Shown one piece after another: positions 10,183-22,800 of a stretch of 64,000 nt of DNA. The position numbers and the translations under genes are program-made. Position 1 is the first letter of the stretch. Each line of letters starts with the position of its first letter. Location of the stretch: contig BSYQ01000005.1 in the NCBI GenBank assembly GCA_030272585.1, positions 6,231,501-6,295,500 on the forward strand, written 5' to 3'. The notes below the pieces were generated by a model. It had not been told where the DNA came from and made no database searches. It worked only from the letters and a program-made list of their open reading frames with translations. The DNA comes from Bryopsis sp. KO-2023 (taxonomy: Eukaryota > Chlorophyta > Ulvophyceae > Bryopsidales > Bryopsidaceae).

Positions 10183-12019
10183 CATAAAAGGAGCCCTTTT
10201 TTGTTGCAGCAGTCATTTTTTTAAATTGGTGATGGGCAGTATGACGTTAGACAGACGGAGAGGGAGCTATGCACTCCCTGTATTTGAAAAAGAAAAAGAA
10301 AGAAGCAAATTTCTTAACTAATATGACGGATTGGGGAAGCATAAAACAAAACAAAACAAAACGTAGGATGGGTTAATTTAAGGAAACACAACGAAAAAAA
10401 ATTCAAATTGTTGGGGGTTTGGGGTGAGCTCTGTCTAGTGTTGAGTTCAATTTTGAAGAATTCTTCGGTCGGAATTTGGTTTAGTGTTGAAAAAAAAACA
10501 AAATCGGGATTCGAGGGTTAGGGGGCGATTTCGGACATGGTGGGTCGCGAAACATTTGTCGAAAACGATGCAGTGTAACATCCCTTTTGTTCACATTCCA
10601 ATTTTTTGTGGTGGTTAGAGAAAAACAGTTGAAAAAATGGCCTATGGTTTGCTGATGGATTTTTGCTGCTGCCATTCCTTTGTTAAGGAAGGGAGCCCAT
10701 GTTAAATGCTATTTTGGAAAATTCGAGTATTGTTTTGTGGTGAGAGGATGTGGTGTGCTGGACACCCCACTTAATGTGTGGATTTCTGGAAATGTCGTTT
10801 TGCAATTCACAACAAGAAACTCCTTTGAATGTACTGGTTTCGGATCTCTGGAATTGCATGTGTGGTGGTGGCGGTTCCGTCTATTTCTGAGGGGGGGGGT
10901 GACTAAGAGGACGGATTTGCGCTTCCGATCGAGAGGGTTTTTCTGTGGGGATTTGTTGAAAACAAAGGAAATACAAGAATTCTACTCGCACAAATTTTTC
11001 CAACCAAACACAACCCAACGCCCGAGCATTTTCCCACCTCAAGTCCGCATCAACGCACACATTTTGCATGGATCAAATCGTATATGTGCCCATGTGTCGA
11101 TGTGCTTTTGAGGATTCAGCCATCAATTTTTATGTTGTGGTTCCTACCGGTGGTTAGTTCTGTTATTTCTTTGTCTTTGGAGGTGATTTTATTTCCCCCC
11201 TCTGTGCCCAGAGCGTATATATGAGCTGAGATCCACTTCATTTCATCGTGTGAAAGTCGACAAATATTTCCCACAGAAATGGAGGGTCCAGGTGAGCGTG
11301 CCTCCGTTTTTCTTTCTGTTTTTTTTTTCCAGTTTTTCTGTATCCCTATTTTTGAGTGGTCCAAAGTCCGACCGAGCAACTTCCCTCACAAAAAAAAAGA
11401 GGACAGCATTGCGCCCTCATTTAATTCCGCACGAACTTGACACGTTCGAGTTGATTGGGACGAACAGTAGGTGCCAAAAAACAATCCACGTTCACTCGTT
11501 TGGGTCATTGGGCAGGGGAACTGAAAAATGTTCCCAGCTGAAGACCAGAAAAAATCTCAGGGTTGAATTCTCCATCCTCTTTCTTCAGGCTGCTGAATGA
11601 GTCCCAAATTTGAATCACCAACATCAGTTTCGGTCAGATGTGGGATTCAGAGCAGCATTTGTTACTTGTGGTGTTAATCCACCATCTCGACTCCATCTAA
11701 TACTCCTGATCCCACTCCATTGATTTCCAAAACATGATTTGGGCACATGTATTTCGCTAGCTAGCTTTTCTGCTCGAAAGAATGACCCATTGAGATTTCC
11801 GCTGTTGGGGAAGACTTGTTCCAGCGAATCAGCACATTTCGCAGCACATAGAATTTGCATGTCGCCACAGTTCCGAGTCTGATCAATGCTTTTGATTCCT
11901 ATCCATCATCGTACTGCCAATCTTTCCCGCATTGCACATCCACGCCAAATGGGCTTCTCCCAAACTGAAATTCACCGCAAATTCTTGAACACCAGTTGAT
12001 TGATCCCAAGAGTTGGCCG
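10183..12019. other. Intergenic: 3' end of AI-2E gene and upstream of KDM1-like gene
   Basis: No clear gene. A TATA-like string (GTATATATGA) lies at about 11215, and a tiny ATG segment followed by a donor (ATGGAGGGTCCAG/GTGAGC) lies at about 11280. Together they could be the promoter and a short first exon of the KDM1-like gene. The frame around 11404-11473 could add a second exon, but the splice sites are weak and I do not call it. Confidence 0.4.
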
Positions 12020-15000
12020 ATGGAAATTCCCCAATGTGATGTAGGCAGCACGACGGAAGAGGTCCAAAAAAGGCTGGCCAGCTTGGCTGAGCGTCGTAGA
12101 AAATTGCACAGAAACGTCCACGGGAATGGAAAGGCTGCTGATGCCAAACGAAAGCCACAAAGGAAGGTTTCCAGCCACTTCGACAATGGTGAGTGTGGGG
12201 GCATCTTGTGACACACAATGAGCGAAAACATCGATTCCGGGATCCACACACAAAAACCTTGAAAGTTTTTTGACATGTATAAAAATATACACCCTTGATA
12301 CCCTTGGTCTTCTTGCAGGGATTAATGCATGCAAATGTTGTGATTGATTTTCCCAACGTGTCATTGATTGGCCCAGGTTTCCTTTGGACGAGCGGTTTTC
12401 AAAGCGAATTTCAAGTGTTTCCTTACCAATCAAACATTGAAAAGAAACGGGTCATTGTGGTTGGGGCCGGGGCCTCAGGATTGGCAGCGGCATCTTGTCT
12501 GAAGGTAATCCATCACATCCTCCGTAGAAGCCAAAAAACGAACAAGTTCAAATGTTCTGAATTGAGAAAAGTTAGAGGAGATCAAGAAGATCCATCGAAT
12601 CTTTTCAGGCTCCTTTCGCACCCTGAATATCTGCTGGACTTTTTGTGAGCTTCCTTTTTGTATTTGATTTCTCAGCGAGCAGGGATTGAGGTGCTGGTGT
12701 TGGAAGCCCGTGACCGAATAGGTGGTCGAATCCACACGGATGCAGACCATTTTGGGTATCCCACCGATTTTGGAGCTACCATTATCACTGGCATCGGGCC
12801 AGCTGGGGATCGTCCTGCAGACGCTTTGGGCCCCATGTGCAAATCGCTAGGGGTGCCTTTGCATGTGTTGGATCACGCTGCTTTGCCCTTGTACGATAGC
12901 TCCATTGGGAAGAAAATTCCAAGCCATATAGACAAAGAGAGCGCGATGTGAGTGGAAAAGCTTGCAACAGTGTTCAGATCGTATGAAAATGCTCTAGATT
13001 GCTTCTGTTCTTTTGCCCGGGGATGGTGGTGGTGGGGAGGATGGAAAAGTGAATTCCTCTCCCCCCCCCTCCACTTCCATGATATCAGATGGGACTTTAT
13101 GAGGTTCACGAAAAAGTGTGACTGGATCACACCTCTATTGATGCCTAATGCTTCTCTCAGGCTTTTCGATCGAATATTGGACGAGGCCGCGGAGTACCAA
13201 ATGGGAGCTATGCCTTCCCGAGTGAAAAACGTAACTCTGGGGGAAATCTTCAATCAGCTTCTCGAAATGCATTTCAAGGATGTTGGGCAAAATGGAGTGA
13301 CGAGTCCACCTGACACGGGGGGCTCGTACCCAGAATCTCCGGAGGGCTCAGTGAACATCAACAATGGGACGAAAAGCCCTTCAGAAACCATCCAGGCTGC
13401 AAGATCGAATTCTACGAGAGGGAAAGGCAGAGGCAGGGGTCGAGGTCGAAGAGGTGGGTTGGTGGTGTTATTGTGTAGTTTTGAACGGAAGAGGTTGAAC
13501 TTCGCAAACTGTGTGGTAGAATTCACTGAAATTCTGTGGTGTGGGGTATGATGTAGGGAGGGGTCGTGGAAACAAACCAAAATATCTGTTCAAGCCTCAG
13601 GCTAGGCCATTAGAAGGGGTAACACTGACACCTCTGCACAAAGAAATGGTTATCTGGCATCAAGCCCATCTGGAGTATGGGTGTGGGGCCGATTTAATGG
13701 ATGTCAGTCTGGCAACGTGGAATCAAGATGAAGCTTACGGTGGTTTCAGCGGATCGCACGCGGTGGTCAAAGGTGGTGTGGGAAGAGTGATGGAGCATCT
13801 GGCGAAAGGGATTGATATACAAATGGAACGAGTGGTGGATGAAGTGGAGTATGGAGATTTCGGCGTCAAAATCACAACTCAGAAAGGCGAGGTTGGGGGG
13901 TTTCCTGGGTTTTCCGTTGGAATCGGGGTTCAATTTTTGCTGCAGAGGGCTGAGGCAACTCGCCACCCCGTGGAATGAAAACTGCTTTCCCCTTTTATCC
14001 TCCTTCCAAGCCATCGCACATCTAGACATCTGTTTTGATCGTATGTATTTTAGGGGAAGTGTTTCGTGGGGGTATCGCTATATTGACAGTTCCACTGGGC
14101 GTGATGAAAGATGCCAAAATGAAATTTCGGCCACCCCTGCCTGGATGGAAATCGGATGCCATCAAAACTCTGGGCTATGGAAACCTAAACAAAGTGATTC
14201 TCGAATTCGAGGACGTGTTTTGGGACCCCTCTGTGGATTATTTCGGCATCTCGCCTGGCAGGTCTCCCGAAGAAACTGAAAACAGAGGATTTTGTACCTT
14301 GTGGTGGTCTGGTTTCCGGAGCTCCGGTCGAGCTCTACTAACCGGCATCATTTCTGGGTCATTAGCCACCCTGGTAAGTCAAAAAAGCAAAAGCAGTGAA
14401 TCACCTGTGGGGGCCGAGAATTTTTTCAATTTCAGGGAATTCCTTACTTCATTAGGAGAATTGCCAGAAATATGTTCACTTGTTTCTTCTTCCATATTTC
14501 CACATCTGTTTAATTTGTTTGGTTTCGCACCAGGCCGAGCAGATGAGCGATTCCGAAATTATAGAAGGAAGCCTGGACCGACTGAGACGCGTTTTTGGAC
14601 CTGGCTTGCCCGCCCTGGTGAAACACAAAGTCACTCGATGGGGTGCAGATCCATTTGCTCGAGGATGTTACACTTATGTTCCGCAAGGTGCAACCGGAGA
14701 GCATTACGATATTCTGGGGCAGCCGATCTTGGGGCTTGGATACGGTGTGCTGTTTGCAGGTAGGACAGGAAATTCAGTATTGATGATAATCAACTGTAGC
14801 ACACCATTACACCATTACGAGGGATTCTGTTTGTGTCAATCTCGGTCTTCTAAAGTGGAAAGGTATTCTCTAATTTTTTGGGGGGAGGGGTGGAGCCTGT
14901 TTCATATTGGGAAAAAAATATGTATTTGTGTGTGCCAGGTGAACACACCGTCAAAGAGCATCCAGACACTGTTGGTGGTGCTTTGATATCTGGGGTTCGG

Positions 15001-15439
15001 GAGGGAGAGAGGGTGCTTCATCTGCTGGGAGCCAAACAGAAAATCGAAAAGAAGAGAAATGGGGTCGAGGAGAGGGTGTGCATCAAAGCGAGGGTCAAAG
15101 TGGATGGCAAAGTGTCTTTGGATGCTAAACTTTGCATTCCAGAAAAATCAGAGGGAGAAAAACGGTGTCGAGAGGAGGTAAGTGAGGTTTATACTTTTGT
15201 GGTGGTGTATGTATGTATTTCGCTTCCGTTTTTTTTCGACATTACGAAGGTTGGGGGATAGGTTCAACTGTTTTCCACAGGAGAGCCACTTCATGAAAAT
15301 GGGGCTAACCGCAGCCAGATTTTTCTTGTGATTTTCCTAGATCCACCTGTTTGATTCAGATTTTGTGTATTGCATGCAGACTTTGACAGAGGTTCTCGTG
15401 CTGGAAGCAGAGAGGGCAAGACGACTAAGAACATTCTGA
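12020..15439 (+). CDS. KDM1/LSD1-like flavin amine oxidase with RG-rich linker in place of the tower
   Basis: Exons (12020)-12188, 12377-12504, 12676-12947, 13161-13453, 13557-13886, 14054-14373, 14534-14759, 14939-15177, 15380-15439; 678 residues from ATG 12020. The FAD motif GAGASG is at 86-91, followed by LVLEARDRIGGRIHT. LSD1-specific blocks are NLNKV (K444, matching the LSD1 catalytic-site lysine), DPSVDYFG, DPFARGCYTYV and LFAGEHTV. These demethylate histone H3 lysine 4 in known members. Where LSD1 has its helical tower (CoREST site) there is about 75 residues ending in RGKGRGRGRGRR. No SWIRM domain is visible; it may lie in missed upstream exons. Intron 5 (13887-14053) only keeps the frame if it uses a GC donor. 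A related polyamine oxidase is the alternative, less likely given the blocks above. Confidence 0.9.
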
Positions 15440-16227
15440 AAATCCAAAATGTTTCGATGATGGGAAAAGGGGGAGGGGAGGCGTTTTTTTTTATTAAATG
15501 GGGGAGGGATAGGCTGATGAAGAAAGTTGTTAGGGGATTTCATAGTCGCAGATGAACTGCGAAAATGTAGGATGGAAAGTTGTAATAATCAAGCAATGTC
15601 GATTGAACACTTCTTCTATGAGATGGGTTAGATCGATAACCCATCTAAGATACCCCATCTAAAAACCCTTGGGTTACACCCGCAATTGAATAAGCCATGG
15701 AGGCATGATGCAGGCCATATTGACATCGTTTTTTTTGCTTTTCCACTTCTATTTGCATTTTTGTAAGATGGGATGGAAAAGGACCGACATTGTTTTAGTC
15801 ATATTTATTTTCATACAAAGTTGCCTTGAGCAGATTTGTCTTTAAAGGTATTTCAGAACTGATGAATTTTCTGAACAGAGTCTACTGTTTTCAATTCCAT
15901 TTGTGCACAGGATAATTTTTTTTACCTTACAAATACCAATGTTCAATCGACATCTCCCTGACCGACTATGTACTTTCCTATGACCATGCTAATAAAAAAA
16001 AGGGAAAACCACTGTAAAACGATATTAGAAAAAAAAAGCACTTCAAATGTATGTAGCATAGGATTCTTTCCATCCTTTCAAAAGAATTTTCCATCCCCCT
16101 TAATTCCCATTCATAAAAACAAAACAGGAAAAAAAGAAAACGATGTCCGGACAAAAAAAAATGTACAAAATTCCTCTCTGGATACAAGCTCTGCCGCAAA
16201 GAAAGCCCCTGAGTAATACTGGATTAG
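15440..16227. other. Convergent intergenic spacer
   Basis: AT-rich 3' flank shared by the converging KDM1-like (+) and NTH1 (-) genes. A short palindromic stretch around 15625-15660 repeats CCCATCTAA. No coding potential that I trust. Confidence 0.5.
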
Positions 16228-19061
16228 CTATGTTTGTTTTCTGGGCCTTCCTCTACCTCTTGTTTTCTTTGGTTCCCCAGCATTCTCCTCCTTTTTTTTG
16301 GCTGCTGCTGTTTCTTGCTTGGTTGGATTCTTTTTCCTGCCCCTTTTTTTGGGTTTGCTTTCCTCCTCTTGATCTCCCTCCTGATCACTGGAGCCCTTCT
16401 GACTGTCAGAATCCTCCTCCTCTGCTGCCGCCTGCTTTCTCTTTCTTTTTGGAGAAGCCGCCTTCTTAGCTTTCGCAGATGCTCTCGCCCTTTGGCAAAC
16501 AATGGAAAAGAAACCATAAATACATATTACATACGAAACCGTGGTATGGTGGCAGCACCAAAAACGCTTCTTGTACGAATGTTTTGGACATATTACATAT
16601 GCATGCCACCGGGACTTGCGAGGAGCGAAAAAAAAATGTCATTTTTGAGCTCGAGTTTGCCAGCCACCTACTTGTCTAAATCCTCCTTGGAGGCTGCCCA
16701 AGAACAGATTGGGCATTCCAACTGGTCGTGCCCCAGTGCAGGGCAATGCTCTCTTCCAAAGTAAATAATTTGAAGGTGCAGGGCCCCCCTGTCAGTTCAC
16801 AAGAGATTGGTGTTACTAAGATATCAAAGGATTCTTTTCCCACACCAAAAATCAGACATAATTGTGAATACTTTGTTGCATGTGCTTTCTATTTCGTGGA
16901 AAGAAAAGCTCACCAGGTGTCATCTGGGTAAATCGCCTTCAAATCCGCCTCCTACATAAACGCACAAATAAAAACGTAAAAGAAAAGCTCCACACATTCG
17001 GGCAAAAATATGTCTGGGAGAGGTTAAATTTCAGAACAGGAATCAATATTGGAGCTCCAATCAACAAACTTGAAAAACAAATTCACTGTCTTTCCAAATG
17101 CAGGATGGCAAATGCTTCCATAAAGGATCCATTCGAAGAAAAAGGAATTCTATCAGTTCCCTTACAACATCCTCTGCTAAATATATATTTTTATGTTTTG
17201 AACTCACTGTTTTTTCAACATTCTTGCCATCCGACAATCCCCAACGTTTCGCCAATCGATGAATGTGAGTGTCGACAGGAAAAGCAGGGGTCCTGAGCAC
17301 AATGGACCAAATGAACAAAAAAAAAGCAAAATGGAAGAGCAAATACCATTGTTGCAACACTTTCCATACAAAGCAACACCAAAAACAAAACCTGGAAATA
17401 ATATCTACCAAAACAGCAAACAGATTATTTTTTTTCTTTGCTTTTTTTCCTTTTCAAGAAAAAAAAAAAGAAGCAAAGAAGAACCTGATCTTACCCAAAA
17501 CCTTGTATCATAACGACTGATGCTGTTTTGTGGCCTATTCCAGGTAGACTTTCTAAATCTTCAAACGTGTCCGGAACAGTGCCATCATATTTATCGACCA
17601 GAATCTAGGAAGCAGCAAAAAAAAACCGAAAAAAAGAAGGAAAAAATCGAATCAGTTTTTGAAATCTCTGCAAAATGCCTCACAACAGCAAAAGAAGATA
17701 TGTTAAATGTCAGTCCTCAAAAAATAAAATATAAGTTTCTTATCGCCGTGTTCAATTTATGCATCTGTTCGCCTCCCTTGAAAATTTCCAAAGTAGATTG
17801 AAATCAGGAAGACAAAAACTCGCACCTGACTCAGCGCTTTCAGATTTTTTGCCTTTGTTGGTGCGAGGCCTATTTTTTTAATCAGCTCCAGAATTTCCGA
17901 GACCTGGAAACCCATGGAAAAAGTAAACAGCAGAAAAATGCAATGGAACTCGAACAAGAAAACAAAAAAAAACCCTGAACTCACGCCTGGACTGTTCCAG
18001 AGAAAAAAAATATAACTATGCTGGAGCACATACAAGAAAAAAACAAACGAAATAAAATAAAATAAAATATAATATTTTTTTTTGCCATTTTTGCCCTCAA
18101 GTAAAAAAATACCCTCGGAATGGTTCAAAGGTCCTTCTCTTTTCTCGCAAATAAATTTTATACACACTATTTTCGAAACAAAAAGGTCACCTCCAATTTT
18201 GACATCGCAAGAGCATCGGGGGCCACCTCGAAGAGTTTTGGTGAGATTGCATTCACTTGCTTATCGGTGGTCTGCCCGAAAAAAGTAGAAAGAAAAATCG
18301 AATCAGCCGATCCGCAAGAAGACAGAATGTCCCGACTGCACCGGAATTCTTCAAATCCAGTTTATGCTTTACTTTTTTTTCTATCAAGCATGGAAAAAAA
18401 ACAATCCACATGAAAATCAACTGAAAAACATTCATCGAATTTGTAATGGGCCACAACAAGCAACCAAAAGAAAAGTTTGGAGTTTCTTGTTTTAAAGTTA
18501 AATCTAGGTTGCACTTACCCTCGCGGACAACATGACTGCGACCAGCAATTGGAAATGGTTTTCATTGTCGAGAGGCACTTCTGGAGCGGGATAGAACTCC
18601 GCGAGCTGCTCAGATATTTTGCTCGCTTTCTTGCGCAGCGCGTCATCCACCTCCCTGGGCTCCTGCGCTTTTTTCCCCCGTTTCTTGGTCGTCTTTTGTG
18701 TCGCTTTTTTCCCATCTTTTCCTTGCGCATCATCTTTCACTCCAGGCGACACCTCACCACCCTCTCCTGCCTCCGCTTTCTGGCTGCCCTTGCCTACTTT
18801 TTTCCCATCCTCAACGACGGCGGGCGACCCGTTTTTCTCGTCATCGCTTTGGGTTCCACCCTCCGCCGCTTTATCTTGCTCCGCAGCGGCTCGCCTGGCA
18901 GCGGCTCGAGTTTGGCGCATCATGTGCTGAATACGGGGGAGTCGTCTAACAGAGTTTGATCCGTGGTGTCGGCTGATCCTCCAGGAACGGCTGTGGTTAA
19001 GGGACCGGCTGAAAGATGGAGCGCGAAGGATTTGCACGCACCTGACGACTGCCAGCAGCAT
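16228..19061 (-). CDS. NTH1: Endonuclease III-like DNA glycosylase/AP lyase with AT-hook tail
   Basis: Eight exons (descending): 19061-18519, 18271-18191, 17903-17826, 17604-17495, 17292-17208, 16951-16914, 16788-16672, 16489-16228; all phases close, 437 residues. It removes oxidised pyrimidines and nicks the strand. The helix-hairpin-helix is LPGIGHKTA with catalytic Lys260, and the catalytic Asp278 (VDTH) follows at the same 18-residue spacing as E. coli K120/D138. The Arg/Ser-rich start (MLLAVVRCVQILRAPSFSRS) looks mitochondrial; a second ATG near MMRQTRAA could give a nuclear form. The C-terminal 87 residues are Lys-rich and end in an AT-hook (RGRGRPRK). The cluster loop has only three cysteines (EHC, then CPIC) with a nine-residue first gap, so a 4Fe-4S cluster is doubtful. 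Confidence 0.94.
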
Positions 19062-19852
19062 TCGGGGGTGGTATTTCTGTGGGAGTTAAATTGGGCAGCA
19101 AAAAATTGGCAGTCAGTGATGACTGACACAGGAGAAATAAGGCAACAGCCCCACAAGACGTCTGTTTGATCAAGTTTGATTTGAAAAGTAAAATTTATCT
19201 TTATTTGATTTGATATTATACAAGAAAACCTCGTATCTTTTTGGAATCAGACTCTGTATGTAATAAATATTTTATTTAAAACACAACAAGCGATGTTTCA
19301 TTTTCCTGTTAATTTTTTGTGGCTCTTTTTTTCCAGAATCAATTTCTTTTGCTGCCAAGTACAGATGCAATTTTATGGTCACATTCAACAGGGAGCTTGC
19401 TTTGGATGGATTATCAACGTGCATGGACACTTGCTCAATTTGACAATTTGGTAGTCCAACAAAACACCACAAAAAAATCTGCAAAGCTCCACCCCACTAC
19501 CCCAAAAAACAGAGCAGAAAGCTGAAAGGTTTCGAAATTTCAAAACACAGCTCACGAGACAAGGTCTTAAATTACAAGCAATACTGTCAACTGTACACAC
19601 AACTTATTGATGGAATGTGTGGAATTATTTCTCAAATATCTGGACCGTCGAATGCATCGACAGTTCATCATAACCTTCCAAACTCAAGCCTTGTCATCCA
19701 CAAGTCTAAATATATCAGCGCTTCAAGTCACATCCACCCCACCCCCCAAAACAAGAAAAACACCGACACACATTGCAAGTCCCCACCCCAACCCCAAACT
19801 CTTTTCCATCAACAAAAGGCATCCTCCATGTCCAAAACCGTTTGCAATGACA
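19062..19852. other. Intergenic: NTH1 promoter and 3' flank of the first FN2/LamG gene
   Basis: AT-rich, no convincing coding sequence. The first ~200 bp should hold the NTH1 promoter (minus strand). The rest is probably 3' untranslated sequence of the gene ending at 19853. Confidence 0.5.
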
Positions 19853-22800
19853 TCATCCAGATACATTGTGCGGGTTGCCGTCTTGGGTGAAAGATTTTTC
19901 AGTGCTCTCTTTTCTGGCACATTCACCCCAAGGCTCCTCCCTGGATGTGGGGCATTGCACCACTCCCTCGATTTCAACGCATTCGAAACGGTACTCTCCC
20001 TCATATTCGAATGGGATGGAGCACTTTTGACCGTCGACAGTCCACTGCTGAGGAGCACACTCCTCCCATTTACCCAGCATCGTTCGACAAAACTCCCCTT
20101 CGCCTGATAAACAACACACCAAGAACAATCAATCAAATAAATCATTAAAACAAAACATTCAGCACTTACAACACTCTGGACATATCCCCTCATCAATCGA
20201 TGTTTCAAGTTCAAATATCTACAACAGCAACAACCTCCCCCCCATGGAGGGGATATGCTTTTGGGTAGTGGAGACATGAGTATGATTCGCCATGAAAATT
20301 GAATCAGCTAACCTTGTTTGACACAATCTGAAACGAGTTTTCCTTGATGCCAGAATGGAAAAGCGCAATTATTGTTGCGGACTGTTGCTCGGGCCGCAAC
20401 AATTTTGTAGTCCTCTTCCAGGTTTGCCTCCTCCACCAATGGGGCGCACTGGTTGAGTTCTCCATCTACAAGAAACACATTTTCTTGATAACACGCCTCA
20501 CAAATATATTCCTCTTAAGAAGGCAGAAAAAATAGAAAACATTATGTGAATAGAAACAGAAAAACTGCTTTGGATACGCTTGTGCAGTTTTAAGAATGTC
20601 CAAAAATGCTGAAGGACAAAACACAGCAACACTAAGTGCTCGTAATGCTTTTTTCACAGAAATATCACCGGCAGAATCCCTTACAGTAAATTGCAGACAC
20701 ACAAATTATCCATTGCTAATTGTGCCTTATATGGTGATCATAAAACGTACCTGGGGTCATGCAATGCTCCTTGCCATCTACGTCAGTGCAATCGAAATGC
20801 TCTTTCCCTTGATGAGTGAACGGCATGGAACAAGGCTGCCCTTGCACCGTCAATCTCAAAGGAGCACAGGGTTTCACTCCATCCCGTCCTGATGGACAGC
20901 TCGGCACTCCATCCTTCAAGAAGCAACCTCCAATACTCTCTTGGCCATACCTGAACAACACAATAAAGCCCTTGTCAATACAAATAAATCTTTTATTTTG
21001 TTTCGGTATTTCTGACGGATTATGCGAAAAAAAACAAACTGTACACCTTGCCCCCTCAAAAAAACAAGAGAACATAGTTAGCAAGTACTTGGAATATATT
21101 TATGGGAGATGCATGATCTCAATTATGGTTTTATTGAAGATCCTATCCAACACCACTGCATTTTATTTCCTTGGAAATCAAATGAAATTCAAAAAGGACT
21201 TGAAGTAAACACCAGAAAGGAAAGTATCATTTCTCTCCAAAGTAAATACCAGAAAGGAAAGTAGCATTTCTGTCCATCTGTCGTCACTCTTCCAATCAGG
21301 GGAGCGTCTGAATTGATATTATAGTCACTTTGAGGATCCCTGACCACAGCCTTGCTGCTCTCTTCCTCCGACGATTTCTTTTCCTGCGCTTTTCCTTCCT
21401 TTCTTTCACTATTCTCGGTCCCCTTTTTTGGTTTGCATTCTTTCCATTCCCCACCCTTAGCGTGGCATTTTGGAGCTCCACCAATGGTAACGCATCCTTC
21501 ATGTAATTTTCCCTCATAGTAAACTGGGAGCTCACAATCCTCTCCATCGACAGTCACAAAGGGGCCATCTGTGGGAAATTGACAAGGGGAAAAACAAACA
21601 CAAGCTGAGAAAGCAAGCATATCCAATATATACACGATGCTCTCCCCTTGTCAATTTTTATTTTTTTCCCCAAGTTGAAAAAAAAATTCATAGACATCTT
21701 CACAAAATTGATCAGATAATGTATGTACCAAGAAAAAGAGGGGATGTTTCATGCATATCTGTATTGAAAAGTGAGCCCATTCAAAGGGGAAAAAAATTCT
21801 GAAGCGCTGAAAATCATACCAGAGTCACTGGTGTTGGTTTCCTTTTCCTTGGAGACCCCATCTTCTTCTGAAGCCTCAGTCTTTTGTGGCTGAAAAAACC
21901 AAAAAACACTGTATCAAGTCTTTTTTTTTTCATTCCTTATTTATAACATGGACATGATGAGCTCTACGGGCCTTTCATGTATGCAAAGTAAAAAAGATCT
22001 GAAATTTCACATTTTCGACAACAAAAAACGAAACCACACAAGCAATCCTACTGAAAGGAAATTCATATTTTCTGAACCAAATATCCAACTTCTTGCCATA
22101 GCTCGCTGACCTCTCCGCTTTTTTCTTCCTTTTCCACAGAGACTTTTTCCCCGTTTTTGGTTCGGCACTCTTTCCATTCCCCACCCTTGGCGTGACATTT
22201 TGGGGCTCCATCAATAGTGACACATCCTTCATGGAGTTTTCCCTCGTAATAAACTGGGAGCTCACAATCCTCTCCATCGACGGTCTTGAAATCGGAACCT
22301 TGAAAAGACAACGATGTGGAAATACTTATTACATCTTTGAAAATACTGAGGTTTCGTGTTTTTTGTCCAGGATGTAATATAAAGGATCAGTTGCACTGTA
22401 CCGGAATTGTTTTCTCCTTCAGCTCCCCCATGAGTTTTGTCTTCCAACAGCTTTTCATCCTTTTCAGCATTCGTTGAATCGCACTCTGTCCAGGTTGCAG
22501 GAGCAGAAGGGCATTTTTTCACTCCCTCCATGTCGACACATTTATTTGTCCAACCCCCTCTGCAGAGAAAACACCACAATATTATTAGAACAAAAAGTCT
22601 TGGAGAGATCTTTCCCCATCCACCCCTTTTTCACAATAACACCGACAGAAAATTTCCTTCCCAATGCATGCGCATGATTCCACTGACCTATATAGTGATG
22701 GAAACATGCAAGCTCCTCCCCCCTTTGTCAAGGTGATATCTTCTGTTGGGATTGTGGCATCCACTTGTTTCTTTGTTGCGAAAAAAGTTTGGAAGAGATC

